Source: Haemaphysalis longicornis
Lineage: Eukaryota; Arthropoda; Arachnida; Ixodida; Ixodidae
DNA length: 64,000 nucleotides
Reading direction: 5' to 3'
Assembly (NCBI GenBank): GCA_013339765.2
Contig: CM023448.1
Span: 110,125,118 to 110,189,117 of the forward strand
Below are positions 44,040-54,400 of the stretch, one piece after another. The notes beneath the pieces were generated by a model, which was not told where the DNA came from, did no database searches, and worked only from the letters and a program-made list of their open reading frames with translations. Positions within the stretch are counted from its first letter, which is position 1. Each line of letters starts with the position of its first letter. The position numbers and the translations under genes are program-made.

Positions 44040-44269
44040 TTGAAAAACTCCTGTGTGCTATTTATGGGCCCTATCTTTGCCTCAATTTCATCCCTGTAAA
44101 GGTCGAGCCCTTGAAGAACTCTCTCCCCAAAGAGTTGGAACGCATAGGAAACTCTCTGCTGCTCGAATGAAGTTGGCTGCACGTGGCACTTGGTTATTCC
44201 TGGCATTGCCTTTAACGTAAGGCTCTTGAAGTCAATATCGTAGGTTTTCTTGACATACCACAACGTCAC

Positions 44270-44406
44270 CTGAGGAAAAGAAAATACTTAGTAAAGCTCG
44301 GAAACAAAGCAAACATAGCACTTTTTCTTTCATCAGGTGCTTTGAAAGATGTCGAATTTCATAAACATGTGCCCTTTTTCCTAAAGGGCAAAAGAAAATG
44401 ACTTAC
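44270..44406 (-). other. Intron 2 of the P-type transposase
   Basis: Donor gggcac|gtaagt and acceptor tcttttcctcag|gtgacg, 137 bp, phase 0. Confidence 0.85.
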
Positions 44407-45407
44407 GTGCCCGTCTGGTGTGTTGAATGGGCACTTCAACAGTCCGTTCCGCAAGCACTTTATGAGGTGGGGAAAGTCCGATACAAAGTGTAAATAACGG
44501 CTTTCGACAACTGGATGTTTCACTTTGCACTTCACGCTGCCACGCGTTCCCTTTACACCGAACAATGTCCACATCCGACGTTTCCAAGTGGCGCCGTCAC
44601 ACGTTATAAAGTCACCGAAAAGCACGCTCTTCTCAGTAAGCACTGTGGCCTCTACCATTATTTGAGCTAGCAAATCGCCTTTGATATTGCCTCTGGTTAC
44701 AAATGTCCCGATCACTTGCGTCCATCCACCGACGAACGGTACAAATAGAATCACCATGCCGTGATCCGAATGCGTGGACCTGTCTGCTGCAGAAGTGAAT
44801 GGTCCTAAATCTACAAACCCTTCGATTTGACCTGATTGCTTCACAGATATATGCTCCGCAAGTTTGAGCTCATCTACAAGAAGCCCGCCGTGCTTTTTGA
44901 ATGGGTCCATGTCTTCCGTCTTGTTCTTCAATTCTTCCAACACTTTTTTGCTGAAGCCAAATGCTGACCTGTACAGAGACATGTATCGTTTCAGTGTAGA
45001 TTTGCTCGGAAGGGCGAGTATCTCATTGTCCCTGATGTGGTCATAAAGGCGGGCACTCTTCATTTCCTTTATGATGCATTCCAGGATCCACAGCTTGCTG
45101 TAGCGGAAACCTTTCTTTTTTGCTGCTGCTGCGGCAAAGCATTGTCTGACACATTCTTGTTGCTTCTGGGGAAGCTTCGAAATCTGTTCACTTAGAGTCT
45201 ATTCGGTTACTGCTGCATTGGATGCCCGCATCTTTTCAACATCTTCCCTCATTCTGGAAATCCGTGAAGCGAAGGGCTTGTTTTTACGTGCGAGGAACCT
45301 CAGCTTTTGGGCAACACTTTTACAAGCCCTGGAAGGTGTTCGTCGAACTCTGGACCTCCTTGTCAAGAGAGCCGTCTTGAAGTATTTGCAGCTCATGCAC
45401 TGTCCAC

Positions 45408-45580
45408 CTGAAAATATAAATGTGCGGAAATTGTAACAAATTCTTACCGGGACGTTAACAAGAAAGCACTGCCAGTACTTATAGGCGCAAGAATGCGCCA
45501 GCAAGTAATAAATTATGTAACAAAGAACTGCACTACTTCAGTCAAATGATAAACCCAAAATCGGGTGACTCGTTACCCAC
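45408..45580 (-). other. Intron 1 of the P-type transposase
   Basis: Donor accaaag|gtgggt and acceptor tttatattttcag|gtggac, 173 bp. Joining restores CSGKVTTKGGQCMSCK. Confidence 0.75.
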
Positions 45581-45849
45581 CTTTGGTTGTTACTTTGCCG
45601 CTGCAGTTGATGTTGAAATACGTCGCATGCTTGATTTTGAGCTGCTTCTGGAGTCCTACTGTTAAAAAGCAGGTGTCATAATCTTTGGCATTCAGAGCAC
45701 CAACACAGATTTCGGTAGCTTCCACGCTTTCCAGCACGTTTTCCGCTTCTTCCTGACATTTAATGATGGGCTCCCCAATCAGTGCCCCCTCACGTACACC
45801 TTGCAGTAGCCATCGGGCGGTTACTTCTACTTCACCCGATGTTTCAATG

Positions 45850-46305
45850 GTTTCCCCCCGCTCAGCCCTAAACAGGCCTTGATGGGGTACAGAATAAAAT
45901 AAATCTTATACGTTAGTCAAAAACGCAAAGGTGGCAGACGCCAACTCCTCTTCTGCTAGAGCTTGAACCAGACCAGTCGAGCTGCGCCCCAAGAAAGGGT
46001 CCTTCAGAGCAAACTTGCTGAGGTTGCACTGCAGAAACGTGCTTACTTTATTTAGCCAAAAACCTTTATCAGATGCAATCACCCTTACTGGGCACTGTGG
46101 CTTGTGCGTCTTGCCCATAAAGAAAACATCAAGGCTGCTCTTCTTAGTCTTCATGGCTGCTTTCCGGAGTTGCTCCAAATGCTGTTTTTTAGCATACGGA
46201 GGACCACGGCTTTTGCTTCTTGGGTAGGGCGTTGGAGGGCTCAAAATTCTTCTGGATCCCCTCACTGGCCTTCGCATCAAACATTCCTTGCGGCATTACC
46301 ACAAA
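45850..46305 (-). pseudogene. PLE reverse transcriptase N-terminal fragment, fused upstream of the P transposase
   Basis: The frame at 46280-45906 shows DVFFMGKTHKPQCPVRVIAS, then WLNKVSTFLQCNLSKFALKD and PFLGRSSTGLVQAL. After a TAA it continues in frame as DLFYSVPHQGLFRA. This parallels IFFSAKTHKPSVPFRAIVTV and DLFYSLPHAELFSAV of the PLE at 49.1 kb, so it is the N-terminal RT region of a different PLE family. Another frame just upstream reads MPQGMFDAKASEGIQKNFEP, adding the piece before it with a frameshift near 46205. Similarity stops at about 45850, and the P-type coding sequence begins at once. Confidence 0.72.
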
Positions 46306-47455
46306 ACCACAAGTGCAAGCTGGTTTGCCCCATGATGGCTAAGAAGCCACCAGAAACATACTGAAAGAAGCACGCAACGCGCTACACTGAATGTGTCAGC
46401 AATGACATTTACAGTACCTCCTTGAAGTGCGAGAGGGCGCCGGTTGGTAGTCAGCAGCAACACGGGCGTGCACCTAGCAGACCACTGCAAGCGCTGTGGG
46501 TGTGAGCCGTTACTGGAAAAGACGGCCTTTCTAAAAAGAGCACGCAACAGGTGTGTCAGCATGCCGTCACTAGCATTAGGTGACAAAGAAATGTCTTTCA
46601 GTAAAGACAGTGTGTAGTCGAGTAGTTTTAAAATGTGCAGTTGTCATTCCCCTCTTGTGGTTCGTTTTGTGCCTGGAATACGAACGCGCACTCTGGTTTG
46701 TTAACTTCAGGGCTGGGCAATTATCCTGTTATGCTATGCGCAATGTTGCACTTGTGCATTCCAGCGATACCCCCCCCCCCCCCGGTTACACTTGTTAGTT
46801 TGGACTATACCTTGGTTTGGTTTTTTTTTTTCAAAACAAGAAACACAGGTCACTGACCAAGTCCAAAACAAATTGACGTTTCCTTTACAAGTCATTTACA
46901 AATAAGCGTGGTTTTTTCGAACAAACAGGTGTAAGCTGGCGCCTGTGTCTATCGTACCTAGCTTTCGTCCACGTCTGCTTAATGCCACGTTATCTTTTCA
47001 TGCAAGGATGAACCAACCTACTCAGCAACAAGTTCCGGTAAATCCCAAGACAAGGTGGTCGTGTCCCAGTTGGGATTGCCATATTGGTCATACTTTTCAC
47101 CCACAGCTTTCCAGTTCGTTCTACTTGTCTATACGACCACGTCTCTGCAGGGAAATCTGGTGTCAAGCAGCTTGCATTTCGAAGGGAATAGATGTGGCAA
47201 CTACATCAAGCACTAGCTGGTTCTATGGCTTGGTGCACTTTTTTGTGAGAGGTCCAAAGCACCACAAGAAGGTCCCATGTAACGTACTACTTGGGAGCTG
47301 AAAAATTAAGAGTGGTTTTTTTTATGCGGTTACCTGGGAAGCCTCAATTTTTTATGCTGCAATGGAAATTATCTGGATGCATGTTTGTAAATGTCCATTC
47401 CGGTAACAAATTCACGGCATGCCTTGACAGTCCCCGCAGTTTTATGCGTCTAGAT
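46306..47455. other. No gene recognised; 17-C homopolymer
   Basis: Short motif-free frames. A run of 17 C occurs at about 46767-46783, and a T-run nearby. Confidence 0.45.
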
Positions 47456-47889
47456 CAGGGGTCTCGAACGCACATCAGTGAGCGGGCAGCAGCGGGCAGC
47501 AGAAAATTTATTCCTGCAAGAACCGGGACAGCGAAGAAGGTTGAAACGAAGGGGAGGGCAGGGGTAACAAAATGTCAGCTAACGCTGCTATTTGAAAGAA
47601 ACAAGTCCTTTCCCACATCTCGTAAATATACCGGGTCATTTCTGAATGGAATGTGGAGTCATCATTCGAGAAACATATCGATACCGCTCTCAAGGATGAC
47701 TAAAATTTAGATGGCCATTCTGAAGTTATAAATATTTGTTCACGGTGATGCTTCAACATGTTGTGACCACATTGCAAATTGCGTACGCTATAAATAAAAG
47801 CAAATAAAAATAAATTACATTAATGCATACACTCATAGCGGGTCAGGCTGCAACCAAAAGGTCCATGGGATGCGTATTTGGGACCCCTG
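47456..47889. mobile_element. hAT-type MITE, 434 bp
   Basis: Ends caggggtctcgaac and gtatttgggacccctg are inverted repeats starting CAGGGG. They are flanked by gtctagat and atctggat, an 8-base duplication with six matches. CAGGGG-type termini and 8-bp TSDs are hAT habits. The interior has no transposase. Confidence 0.75.
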
Positions 47890-48224
47890 ATCTGGATCAT
47901 CACCTGTACCAACTTATCACAGGCCTGCAATTCACACATGGTTGGGTATCAGTATCCTAAATGTAGCAACTGTAACCGACCGTAACACACAATCTTGAAA
48001 ACTCTACCTTATCAATGCGAAAGCAATATGCGGCCCATTCACTAAGAAGCTATTATCTGCTGTCTGTATCAGCACAACGGCTCCTAAATTGTCCGGCAGT
48101 GCAAAGAGAACAAACGTGAACTGAAAAGAAAAGTTTGACATCCACCTGAATGCAGCCGTACAAAGGAAAGCTATACAGCTTCCTCAGAAACTTCGCAGTT
48201 GAAAAATTAGTCCTGGTTCAGGAT

Positions 48225-48660
48225 GGCTCAGAGGTACCGCGATGGCTCAGAGGTACAGCACTCGCCTCGTATGCAGCAGGTACTGGGTTCGAACTGTGGT
48301 ACCGCCGGGCACCCACCGGTTTCTTTAAAGGGTACAGGCGTTCCTGGTGGAGGGCGGACCCTTGAAAGGGGAATCCATGCCTGGAAAGCTGCCTTTACCC
48401 TTGCGAGGGGCCCCTGACCCTTGTCCATCTGGCGGGGCCCCGGCCATCATGCCAAGTTGCCGCATTTCCAGGGGTGAAAGAGTCTGGCGGCATGTCCTGC
48501 CACAGGCGGTGGCGAGTTGAGCGTCCACCGTGGCTGTGGAAGGCACCATGTGCATTCGCGTGCCTTGGTGGCGCCGGGCACCTACCGCTAAAATAGGTAC
48601 AAGCGACTCCCCGGCCTGGCGCTCGGCCCTATGGAAAGGGCGGCTGCAAAAACGCAGGTA
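48225..48660 (+). mobile_element. tRNA-headed SINE-like segment
   Basis: gatggctcagaggta occurs twice in a row. The second copy opens a tRNA-like head (48238-48305) with A box tggctcagaggtacagca and B box gggttcgaactg. The anticodon-arm-like part cgcctcgtatgcagcagg is close to cgcctcgcgtgcagaagg of the RTE head at 13.2 kb, so both heads derive from one tRNA-like family. The body is GC-rich, with no known core, and a gccgggcaccyaccg phrase repeats at 48306 and 48575. Confidence 0.6.
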
Positions 48661-48692
48661 CTTGTTTTTTCTTCAACTGCGAAGTTTCTGAG

Positions 48693-48705
48693 GAAGCTGT
48701 TCTTT
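48693..48705 (+). repeat. Target-site duplication of the PLE, left copy
   Basis: gaagctgttcttt, repeated exactly at 50747-50759. Thirteen bases lies within the usual PLE range. Confidence 0.85.
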
Positions 48706-50746
48706 TAACTTAATAAAACTTGTTGTTGGGCTAGTTGGTTCATGTTTTCAAATGGAAATTTGAGCGCAATAATTCGACGACGACACAAAAAAGACCAGAC
48801 GGGACAAGCGCTCACTTACAACTGTGTTTATTTTGCAGAAAGCATGGAAGTATAAGAGTCGACGGAGCCCATTATCACGTTTTTAAAAGGTCTAAAAACG
48901 CTTGCTCTTTGCCACGCAAACATACCGAAGTGTCGCTAACACACTTGTCACCCATTCTTCTGATATGATAAGCCTCCATTAATTCTCGCGCTGTCTTATC
49001 ACGGCTTCTGCCTACAATCTTAATCTCCTGAAACAATGGGGTGCATTTTTTGTTACTACACTCACTACAGTGGGTTGGCAAGTGTGCCCCCTTTGCGTTT
49101 GTTACTGCAGCAAACGGAATAGTCTTCAAATATTCTTCTCCGCCAAGACCCACAAACCGAGTGTGCCATTTAGGGCAATTGTCACGGTACGCGATGCTTG
49201 GCAACACCAAGTTAGCCGGTTTTTACTCAAGCAGTTGCAGGGACTAGTCATTGAAGACCCGTTCGCCACGAAAGATTCCATAGAAGTGATTCAGTTTTTG
49301 CAGTCTACACAGTCCATCGATAGTGCGTTTTCCGTCGATGTAGAAGATTTATTTTACTCCTTGCCCCATGCAGAGCTGTTTAGTGCTGTTAGGGAATGCG
49401 TGGAAGATAACGGAGTGGTGGATTTTCAAAATAGGGCAGGAATTTCCCTGGACAACTTTATGACGCTGCTAGAGTTCTACCTTGCCTCAACGTTCGTGTA
49501 TTTTAATGACCGCCTTTTTATTCAGCGCAAAGGCATTTGTATTGGCTCTTGCGTTGCCCCCATCCTCAGTAACATTTTCCTTTCACGTATTGATCGGGAC
49601 TTGGAACTAGCCCTGAGCAAAGATGCTGTTTTAAAGGTTTTTAGGTATATAGACAATTTTCTTATAGTTTTGAAAAAACAAGATTTGCCCACGAAGGAAT
49701 CTTCAATAGACAGCGTTTTGTCAACGTTCCGACGAGTGGGCAAAGGCCTATCCTTTACCCACGAACTTCCTAACCAAGATCACTTACAGTTTTTAGATAT
49801 TAACATCACCTTCTCGCACAACCATGTCTGCTGGTCTTACCAGCCTAGAGCCCGAAAAGAGTTTTTACCTTATGATTCAGCTCATTCAAAGACCATCAAG
49901 AGGGCAATAGCGGCGTCATGCTTACAGTCATCCCTCCTGAAATCTTGCATCCATTCCGCAGACAAAAGCTTCAGAGTACAGGTTACTCGGCTTGAAAAAG
50001 CCGGTTTCCCTTGCACGGTACTAGTCGCAGTTGTTGAAACCCTCCTCCAGAAGCTTAAGGGCAGAACTGACCGCAGAACTGAGCCAGCGACGAAGGAAAA
50101 AATGGCGGCCGTGGTGCCTTATATCCACAAGGTGGCTCATAACTTGAAAAAAGTCGCCACCCGGCACAACGTACCCGTTGTGTTTTCTGCTCCCAAAAAG
50201 CTTGCGCCGCTATGTCCACGAACTTGCGCCCGAGGCGACAAGAAACAGGCTTGCCAAAAGCGGCATGCTAATCAGTACGTGGACTGCGCAGTTGGAGTGG
50301 TCTACCGCATTCCTCTGACATGCGGCAAAGAGTACATCGGTCAGACGGGAAGATGCGTAAATGACCGTGCAAGGGAACATTATCTTTCGCTAACAAACGC
50401 AAAGGGGGCACACTTGCCAACTCACTGTAGTGAGTGTAGTAACAAAAAATGCACCCCATTGTTTCAGGAGATTAAGATTGTAGGCAGAAGCCGTGATAAG
50501 ACAGCGCGAGAATTAATGGAGGCTTATCATATCAGAAGAATGGGTGACAAGTGTGTTAGCGACACTTCGGTATGTTTGCGTGGCAAAGAGCAAGCGTTTT
50601 TAGACCTTTTAAAAACGTGATAATGGGCTCCGTCGACTCTTATACTTCCATGCTTTCTGCAAAATAAACACAGTTGTAAGTGAGCGCTAGTCCCGTCTGG
50701 TCTTTCTGTGTCGTCGTCGAATTATTGCGTTCAAATTTCCACTTGA
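48706..50746 (+). mobile_element. Penelope-like element with inverted 3' arm, 2.04 kb
   Basis: Bounded by an exact 13-bp TSD. The left 48753-49104 is an inverted copy of the right 50391-50741, about 350 bp at high identity, so the 3' end is present in both orientations. Between the arms lies a 5'-truncated RT plus GIY-YIG frame. This head-inverted arrangement is known for PLEs. The reading frame of the body is unbroken from about 49115 to 50620, and the arms differ very little, so insertion is recent. Confidence 0.9.
49070..50620 (+). CDS. PLE reverse transcriptase with GIY-YIG endonuclease (N-terminally truncated)
   Basis: Open frame of 516 codons. The first ~15 residues are read from the inverted arm and are not real. 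True similarity starts near 49115 with IFFSAKTHKPSVPFRAIVTV. RT continues with DVEDLFYSLPHAELF, IQRKGICIGSCVAPILSNIF and the catalytic region VFRYIDNFLIVLK. PLEs normally have two Asp (YxDD) there; here the second is Asn. The C-terminal third has the Cys/His linker (CPRTCARGDKKQACQKRH) and the nuclease VGVVYRIPLTCGKEYIGQTG with R in GRCVNDRAREH and E in ARELMEAYHI. Normal full proteins are roughly 700-850 residues, so the N-terminal domain is missing. No stop or frameshift interrupts the visible part. Confidence 0.9.
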   Translation: MGWQVCPLCVCYCSKRNSLQIFFSAKTHKPSVPFRAIVTVRDAWQHQVSRFLLKQLQGLVIEDPFATKDSIEVIQFLQSTQSIDSAFSVDVEDLFYSLPHAELFSAVRECVEDNGVVDFQNRAGISLDNFMTLLEFYLASTFVYFNDRLFIQRKGICIGSCVAPILSNIFLSRIDRDLELALSKDAVLKVFRYIDNFLIVLKKQDLPTKESSIDSVLSTFRRVGKGLSFTHELPNQDHLQFLDINITFSHNHVCWSYQPRARKEFLPYDSAHSKTIKRAIAASCLQSSLLKSCIHSADKSFRVQVTRLEKAGFPCTVLVAVVETLLQKLKGRTDRRTEPATKEKMAAVVPYIHKVAHNLKKVATRHNVPVVFSAPKKLAPLCPRTCARGDKKQACQKRHANQYVDCAVGVVYRIPLTCGKEYIGQTGRCVNDRAREHYLSLTNAKGAHLPTHCSECSNKKCTPLFQEIKIVGRSRDKTARELMEAYHIRRMGDKCVSDTSVCLRGKEQAFLDLLKT

Positions 50747-50759
50747 GAAGCTGTTCTTT
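50747..50759 (+). repeat. Target-site duplication of the PLE, right copy
   Basis: Exact repeat of gaagctgttcttt. Removing 48706-50759 heals the right TIR of the surrounding foldback element. Confidence 0.85.
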
Positions 50760-50824
50760 GTAGCCGTACGACTGCATTCAGGTGGATGTAAAACTTTTCT
50801 TCGCAGAAACTTACTCCACCTTAG

Positions 50825-50948
50825 GGATTTCTCCTAAATCTGGTCGATTAAAAGTGAACTGAGTTTAAAATAACTTCGGGAAACTTTCAAACGACGTGGG
50901 AATCAAACCCAGCCCTTCCAAAGTGCAAGTCCACCACATCCTTGAAGT
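50825..50948 (-). mobile_element. Probable tRNA-derived SINE fragment
   Basis: On the minus strand a B-box-like gggtttgattcccacg follows tggtggacttgcactttgga. The body is too short to recognise a core. It abuts the end of the foldback element. Confidence 0.4.
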
Positions 50949-51233
50949 CACTATAACTTAGTGGCTCTAAGTTAGTGGCTCCTGCTAGTGGCTCTAGATA
51001 TTTGTGCTAGAAAGCATTTAATGATTTCAACCTGCATTGGTCAACTCTCGTCAATTCGACTCTGGCTGAGCACTTTGATTCATGTTGTAATAAACAGAAA
51101 ACCTGAATAACTTGAGTCAAAATACATGAGTAAAATGTACTAGGCTTATAGCCTGGCCTGCCCGTAGACTTCAAAATTCAAGTTTTTGGGTTTCACGTGA
51201 CAAAATATGGCATAGCTTAGGATAGTTCTGGAG

Positions 51234-51385
51234 CAGGGCCGTAGCGAGAATTTTTTTAGGGGGTTATGGGTTTTGGGAAGGCGGTAGTTTTGCAGAAATC
51301 AACAGTAAGTATTGGTTATGCGCTGCCTGGAAACGATTTCGGGAGGGGTTCGAACCCCCCAAACCCCCCTCTGGCTACGGCCCTG
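51234..51385. mobile_element. hAT-type MITE with cagggccgtagc termini, 152 bp
   Basis: Starts cagggccgtagcgaga and ends ctggctacggccctg (inverted). Flanks ttctggag and ctctgagg agree at five of eight positions, a weak 8-bp TSD. The interior has g-rich then c-rich halves (gggaggggttcgaac / cccccaaacccccc). Termini of this form are widespread in animal hAT MITEs. Confidence 0.8.
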
Positions 51386-51412
51386 CTCTGAGGGGGTACT
51401 GTAATGGAACAT

Positions 51413-54400
51413 CATCATCATCACCAGCCTACCTACGCCCACTGCAGGGCAAAGGCCTCTCCCATTATTCTCCAATTACCTCGGTCCTGAGCCAACCTGT
51501 GGACCAATTTATCCCCGCAAACTTCTTGATCTCATCTGCCCATCTAACTTTCTGGCCGCCCCTGCAACGCTTGCCTTCTCTAGGGATCCACTCTGTTACC
51601 CTTAATGACCAGCGGTTATCTTGCCTTCGCATTACATGCCCTGCCCACGTCCATTTCTTCTTATTAATTTTCTACTAATATGTCTTTAAACACCAGTTTG
51701 CTCCCTACCCACTCGCACTCTTCTTGTCCCTTAATGTTACACCTATCATTTTCCGCTCCATTGCCCGCTGAGTCGTTCTCAATTTTAAGTTTGAACCCTC
51801 TTAGTGAGCCTCCAAGTTTCTGCACCATAGGTGAGTACCGGTAAGATGCAGCTGTCATACACTTTCTCTTCAGTGACAATGGTAGGCTGCTATTCATTAT
51901 CTGAGAATGTCTGCCATATGCACACCCCATCCCATTCTGATCCCTTCTAATTATCTCTGCCTCATGGTTGGGATTTGCGGGCACAACTTGGCCTAAGTAG
52001 AATATTCGCTCTTACCACTTCCACTGCCCTCGCCACCTATCTCAAACTGCGTGCTGTCCCGAGGTTATTGATCATTACTTTAGTTTTCTGCATATTAATT
52101 TTCAGGCCCACGGTTCTACTCTGTTTCGCCCAGTGCGGAAAGCATGCTTTGCAATTCGTCCCCCGAGTTACTTAGGCAAGGCAACGTCATCAGCAAATCT
52201 GAGGTTACTGAGGTATTCTCCATTAACCCTTACTCCCACCTGTTCCCAATCCAACGTTCTGAATACTTCTTGTAAGCATGCTGTGAATAACATTGGAGAG
52301 ATTGTGTCTCCTTGTCTAACACCCTTCCTTATAGGTATTTTTACTGCTCTCCCTATGGAGGATGATGGTAGCTGTAGACCCATTGTAGACTATCCTCTAG
52401 TATTCTTACATAATGCTCATCTACCCCTGGTTCCGTAATGCCTGAATGACTGCTAGGGTTTCGACCGAGTCAAATGCTTTCTCATAATCTATGAAGGCTA
52501 TATATAGGGGTTCAGTATACTCAGCGCACTTCTCTATCACCTGATTGATCGTGTGAATATGGTCCATTGTTGAATAACCTTTACGGAACCCTGCTTGTTC
52601 TTTAGGTTGACTGAAATCTAAGGTTGCAGAGATTCGGTTAGCGATTACCTTGGTAAATACCTTGTAGACGACTGACAGTAAGCTGATCGGGCCTGTAATT
52701 TTTCAAGTCCTTCATGTTGCCTTTCTTATGGATTAGGATGATGTTCGCGTTCTTCCAAGATTCCGGTACCATTGCGGTCATTAGGCATTGCGTATACAGG
52801 TTTGCCATTTTTGCAAGTACAATTTCTGCGCCATTCTTCAAGAGGTCTGCTGTTATCTGATCCTCACCAGGTGCTTTGCCCCCTTTCATTTCTTTCAAAG
52901 CCTTCCTTACTTCTTCCGGTCGTTACTGGTGGGATGTCTATCTCCTCTGAACTACTGTCTCGTTCGGCATTATCCTGTATGTCCCGGCTACTGTACAGAT
53001 CCCTATAGAACTCCTCGGCCACTGTGACTATTTTGTCCCTATTTGTGATGACATTGCCTTGCTTATCCTTAAGTGCATACATCTGATTTTTCCCCACGCC
53101 AAGACGTCTCTTCACTGCTTTCAGGCTACCTCCGTTCATTACAGCGTATTCGATCCTGTCCATATTATACTTCCGTATGTCAGCTGTCTTGCGCTTATTG
53201 ATTAACTTCGAGAGCTCGGCTAGTTCTATTCTGTCAGCTGCGGTGGAGATTCTCATGGTTTGCCGTTTCCTGATTAGACCTTTCGTCTCCTGTGAGAGTT
53301 TACCAGTATCCTATCTAGACATAGTGCCCCGACTTCTACTGCACACTCCGTGATAATGCGGGTAAGGTTGTCGCTGGCTTCCTGTGTCGTACCCTCGGCT
53401 TCCTCGTTAAGGGCGGAATATCGGTTCTGCAGCGCGATCCTGAATTCTTCTACTTTACGTCTTACTGTTAGCTCATTTATCGGCTTCTTTCGTACTAGCT
53501 TGTTGCGGTCCCTCCTCAAATCTAGCCTAATTCGAGATCTTACCATACGGTGGTCACTACACCTTACCCTTCCGAGCCCTTCCACATCCTGCACGACGCC
53601 AGGGTTATCGCATAATATGAAGTCTATTTCATTTTTGTGCTCCCCATTCGGGCTCCTCCAGGTCCACTTCCGACTCTCCCGTTTACAGAAGAAGGTATTC
53701 ATTATGCGTAGGTTATTCCGTTCTGCAAACTCAACTAGTAGGTCCCCCCTGCTATTTCTACAGCCCAGACCATAGTTCCCAACTGCCTTGTCTCCAGCCT
53801 GATTCTTGCCTACTTTAGCATTGAAGTCCCCCATAACTACGGTATACTGTGTTTTTACTTTAGCCATTGCCGATTCCACATCTTCATAGAAGCGTTCCAC
53901 TACTTGGTCGTCGTGGCTGGATGTGGGAGCGTAGCCCTGCACCACCTTGAGCTTGTACCTCTTATTGAGCCTAATTACAAGACCTGCTGCCCTTTCGTTA
54001 ATGCTATAGTATTCGTCTATGTTGCCAGCTATACTTTATTGACTAGAAATCCCACTCCCAGTTCTCTTCTGTCCTCTAGACCACGGTAACATAGGACGTG
54101 TCCATTTTTCAGCACCGTAAAGGCTTCGCCTGCCCTCCTAACCTCGCTAAGCCCTATTACATCCCATTTAATGCCCTCTAATTCCTCGAACAACACCTCT
54201 AGACTTGCTTCGCTAGATAAGGTTCGCGCGTTAAACGTTGCCAGGTTCAGATTCCATTGGCGGCCTGTCCGGATCCAGGGATTCTTAGCACGCTCTGCTG
54301 CGTCACAGGTCTGACCGCCGCCGTGGTCAGTTGCTTCGCAGCCGCTGGGGACTGAGGGCCGAGGGTTAGTTGGCGTATTCATGGGAGGTTGTGGCCGTTA

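Larger units (their letters stand above)
42834..45845 (-). pseudogene. P-element-type (THAP9-like) transposase gene with three introns
   Basis: Cut-and-paste DNA transposase. Exons on the minus strand are about 45845-45581, 45407-44407, 44269-44040 and 43806-42834. Each junction is GT-AG and keeps the frame (KVTTK-GGQCM, PDGH-VTLWY, EFF-KMINH). Order: basic coiled-coil region (LRFLARKNKPFASRISRMRE), then the RNase H-like core with LLVDELKLAEHISV and EGFVDLG, SDHGMVILFVPF, and FGDFITCDGATWKR. The tail has RLCQDPLENMFGIVRQ, GCNDHATPTKFL, YYVAGYVARKC and EDMFTEHLGKKELHADS. Defects: one TAG near 45200, a frameshift at the 13-C run (43658-43670), and a one-base shift near 43071. No N-terminal THAP zinc finger is seen; a PLE fragment sits where it would be. 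Terminal repeats were not found. Confidence 0.85.
48127..50800. mobile_element. Foldback/MITE element with ~85-bp TIRs, interrupted by a PLE
   Basis: Left TIR 48127-48212 runs from aagaaaagtttgacatccac to cagaaacttcgcagttgaa. The right TIR is its reverse complement, split by the PLE into 48672-48705 and 50747-50800. Closing the PLE gap at the 13-bp TSD restores a continuous right TIR, including ctgcattcaggtggatgt. The interior is the tRNA-headed segment at 48225-48660. TIR, tRNA-like head and short body in one unit is an unusual combination. Confidence 0.75.

Noticed and set aside
47291..47710. 139-codon plus-strand frame
   Set aside because: It crosses the left boundary of the hAT-type MITE at 47456, so it cannot be an ancestral gene.
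48706..50800. Hammerhead ribozyme expected in PLE ends
   Set aside because: I looked for a ctgatga core with a paired gaaa in both arms and did not find a convincing pair; a covariance-model search would be decisive.
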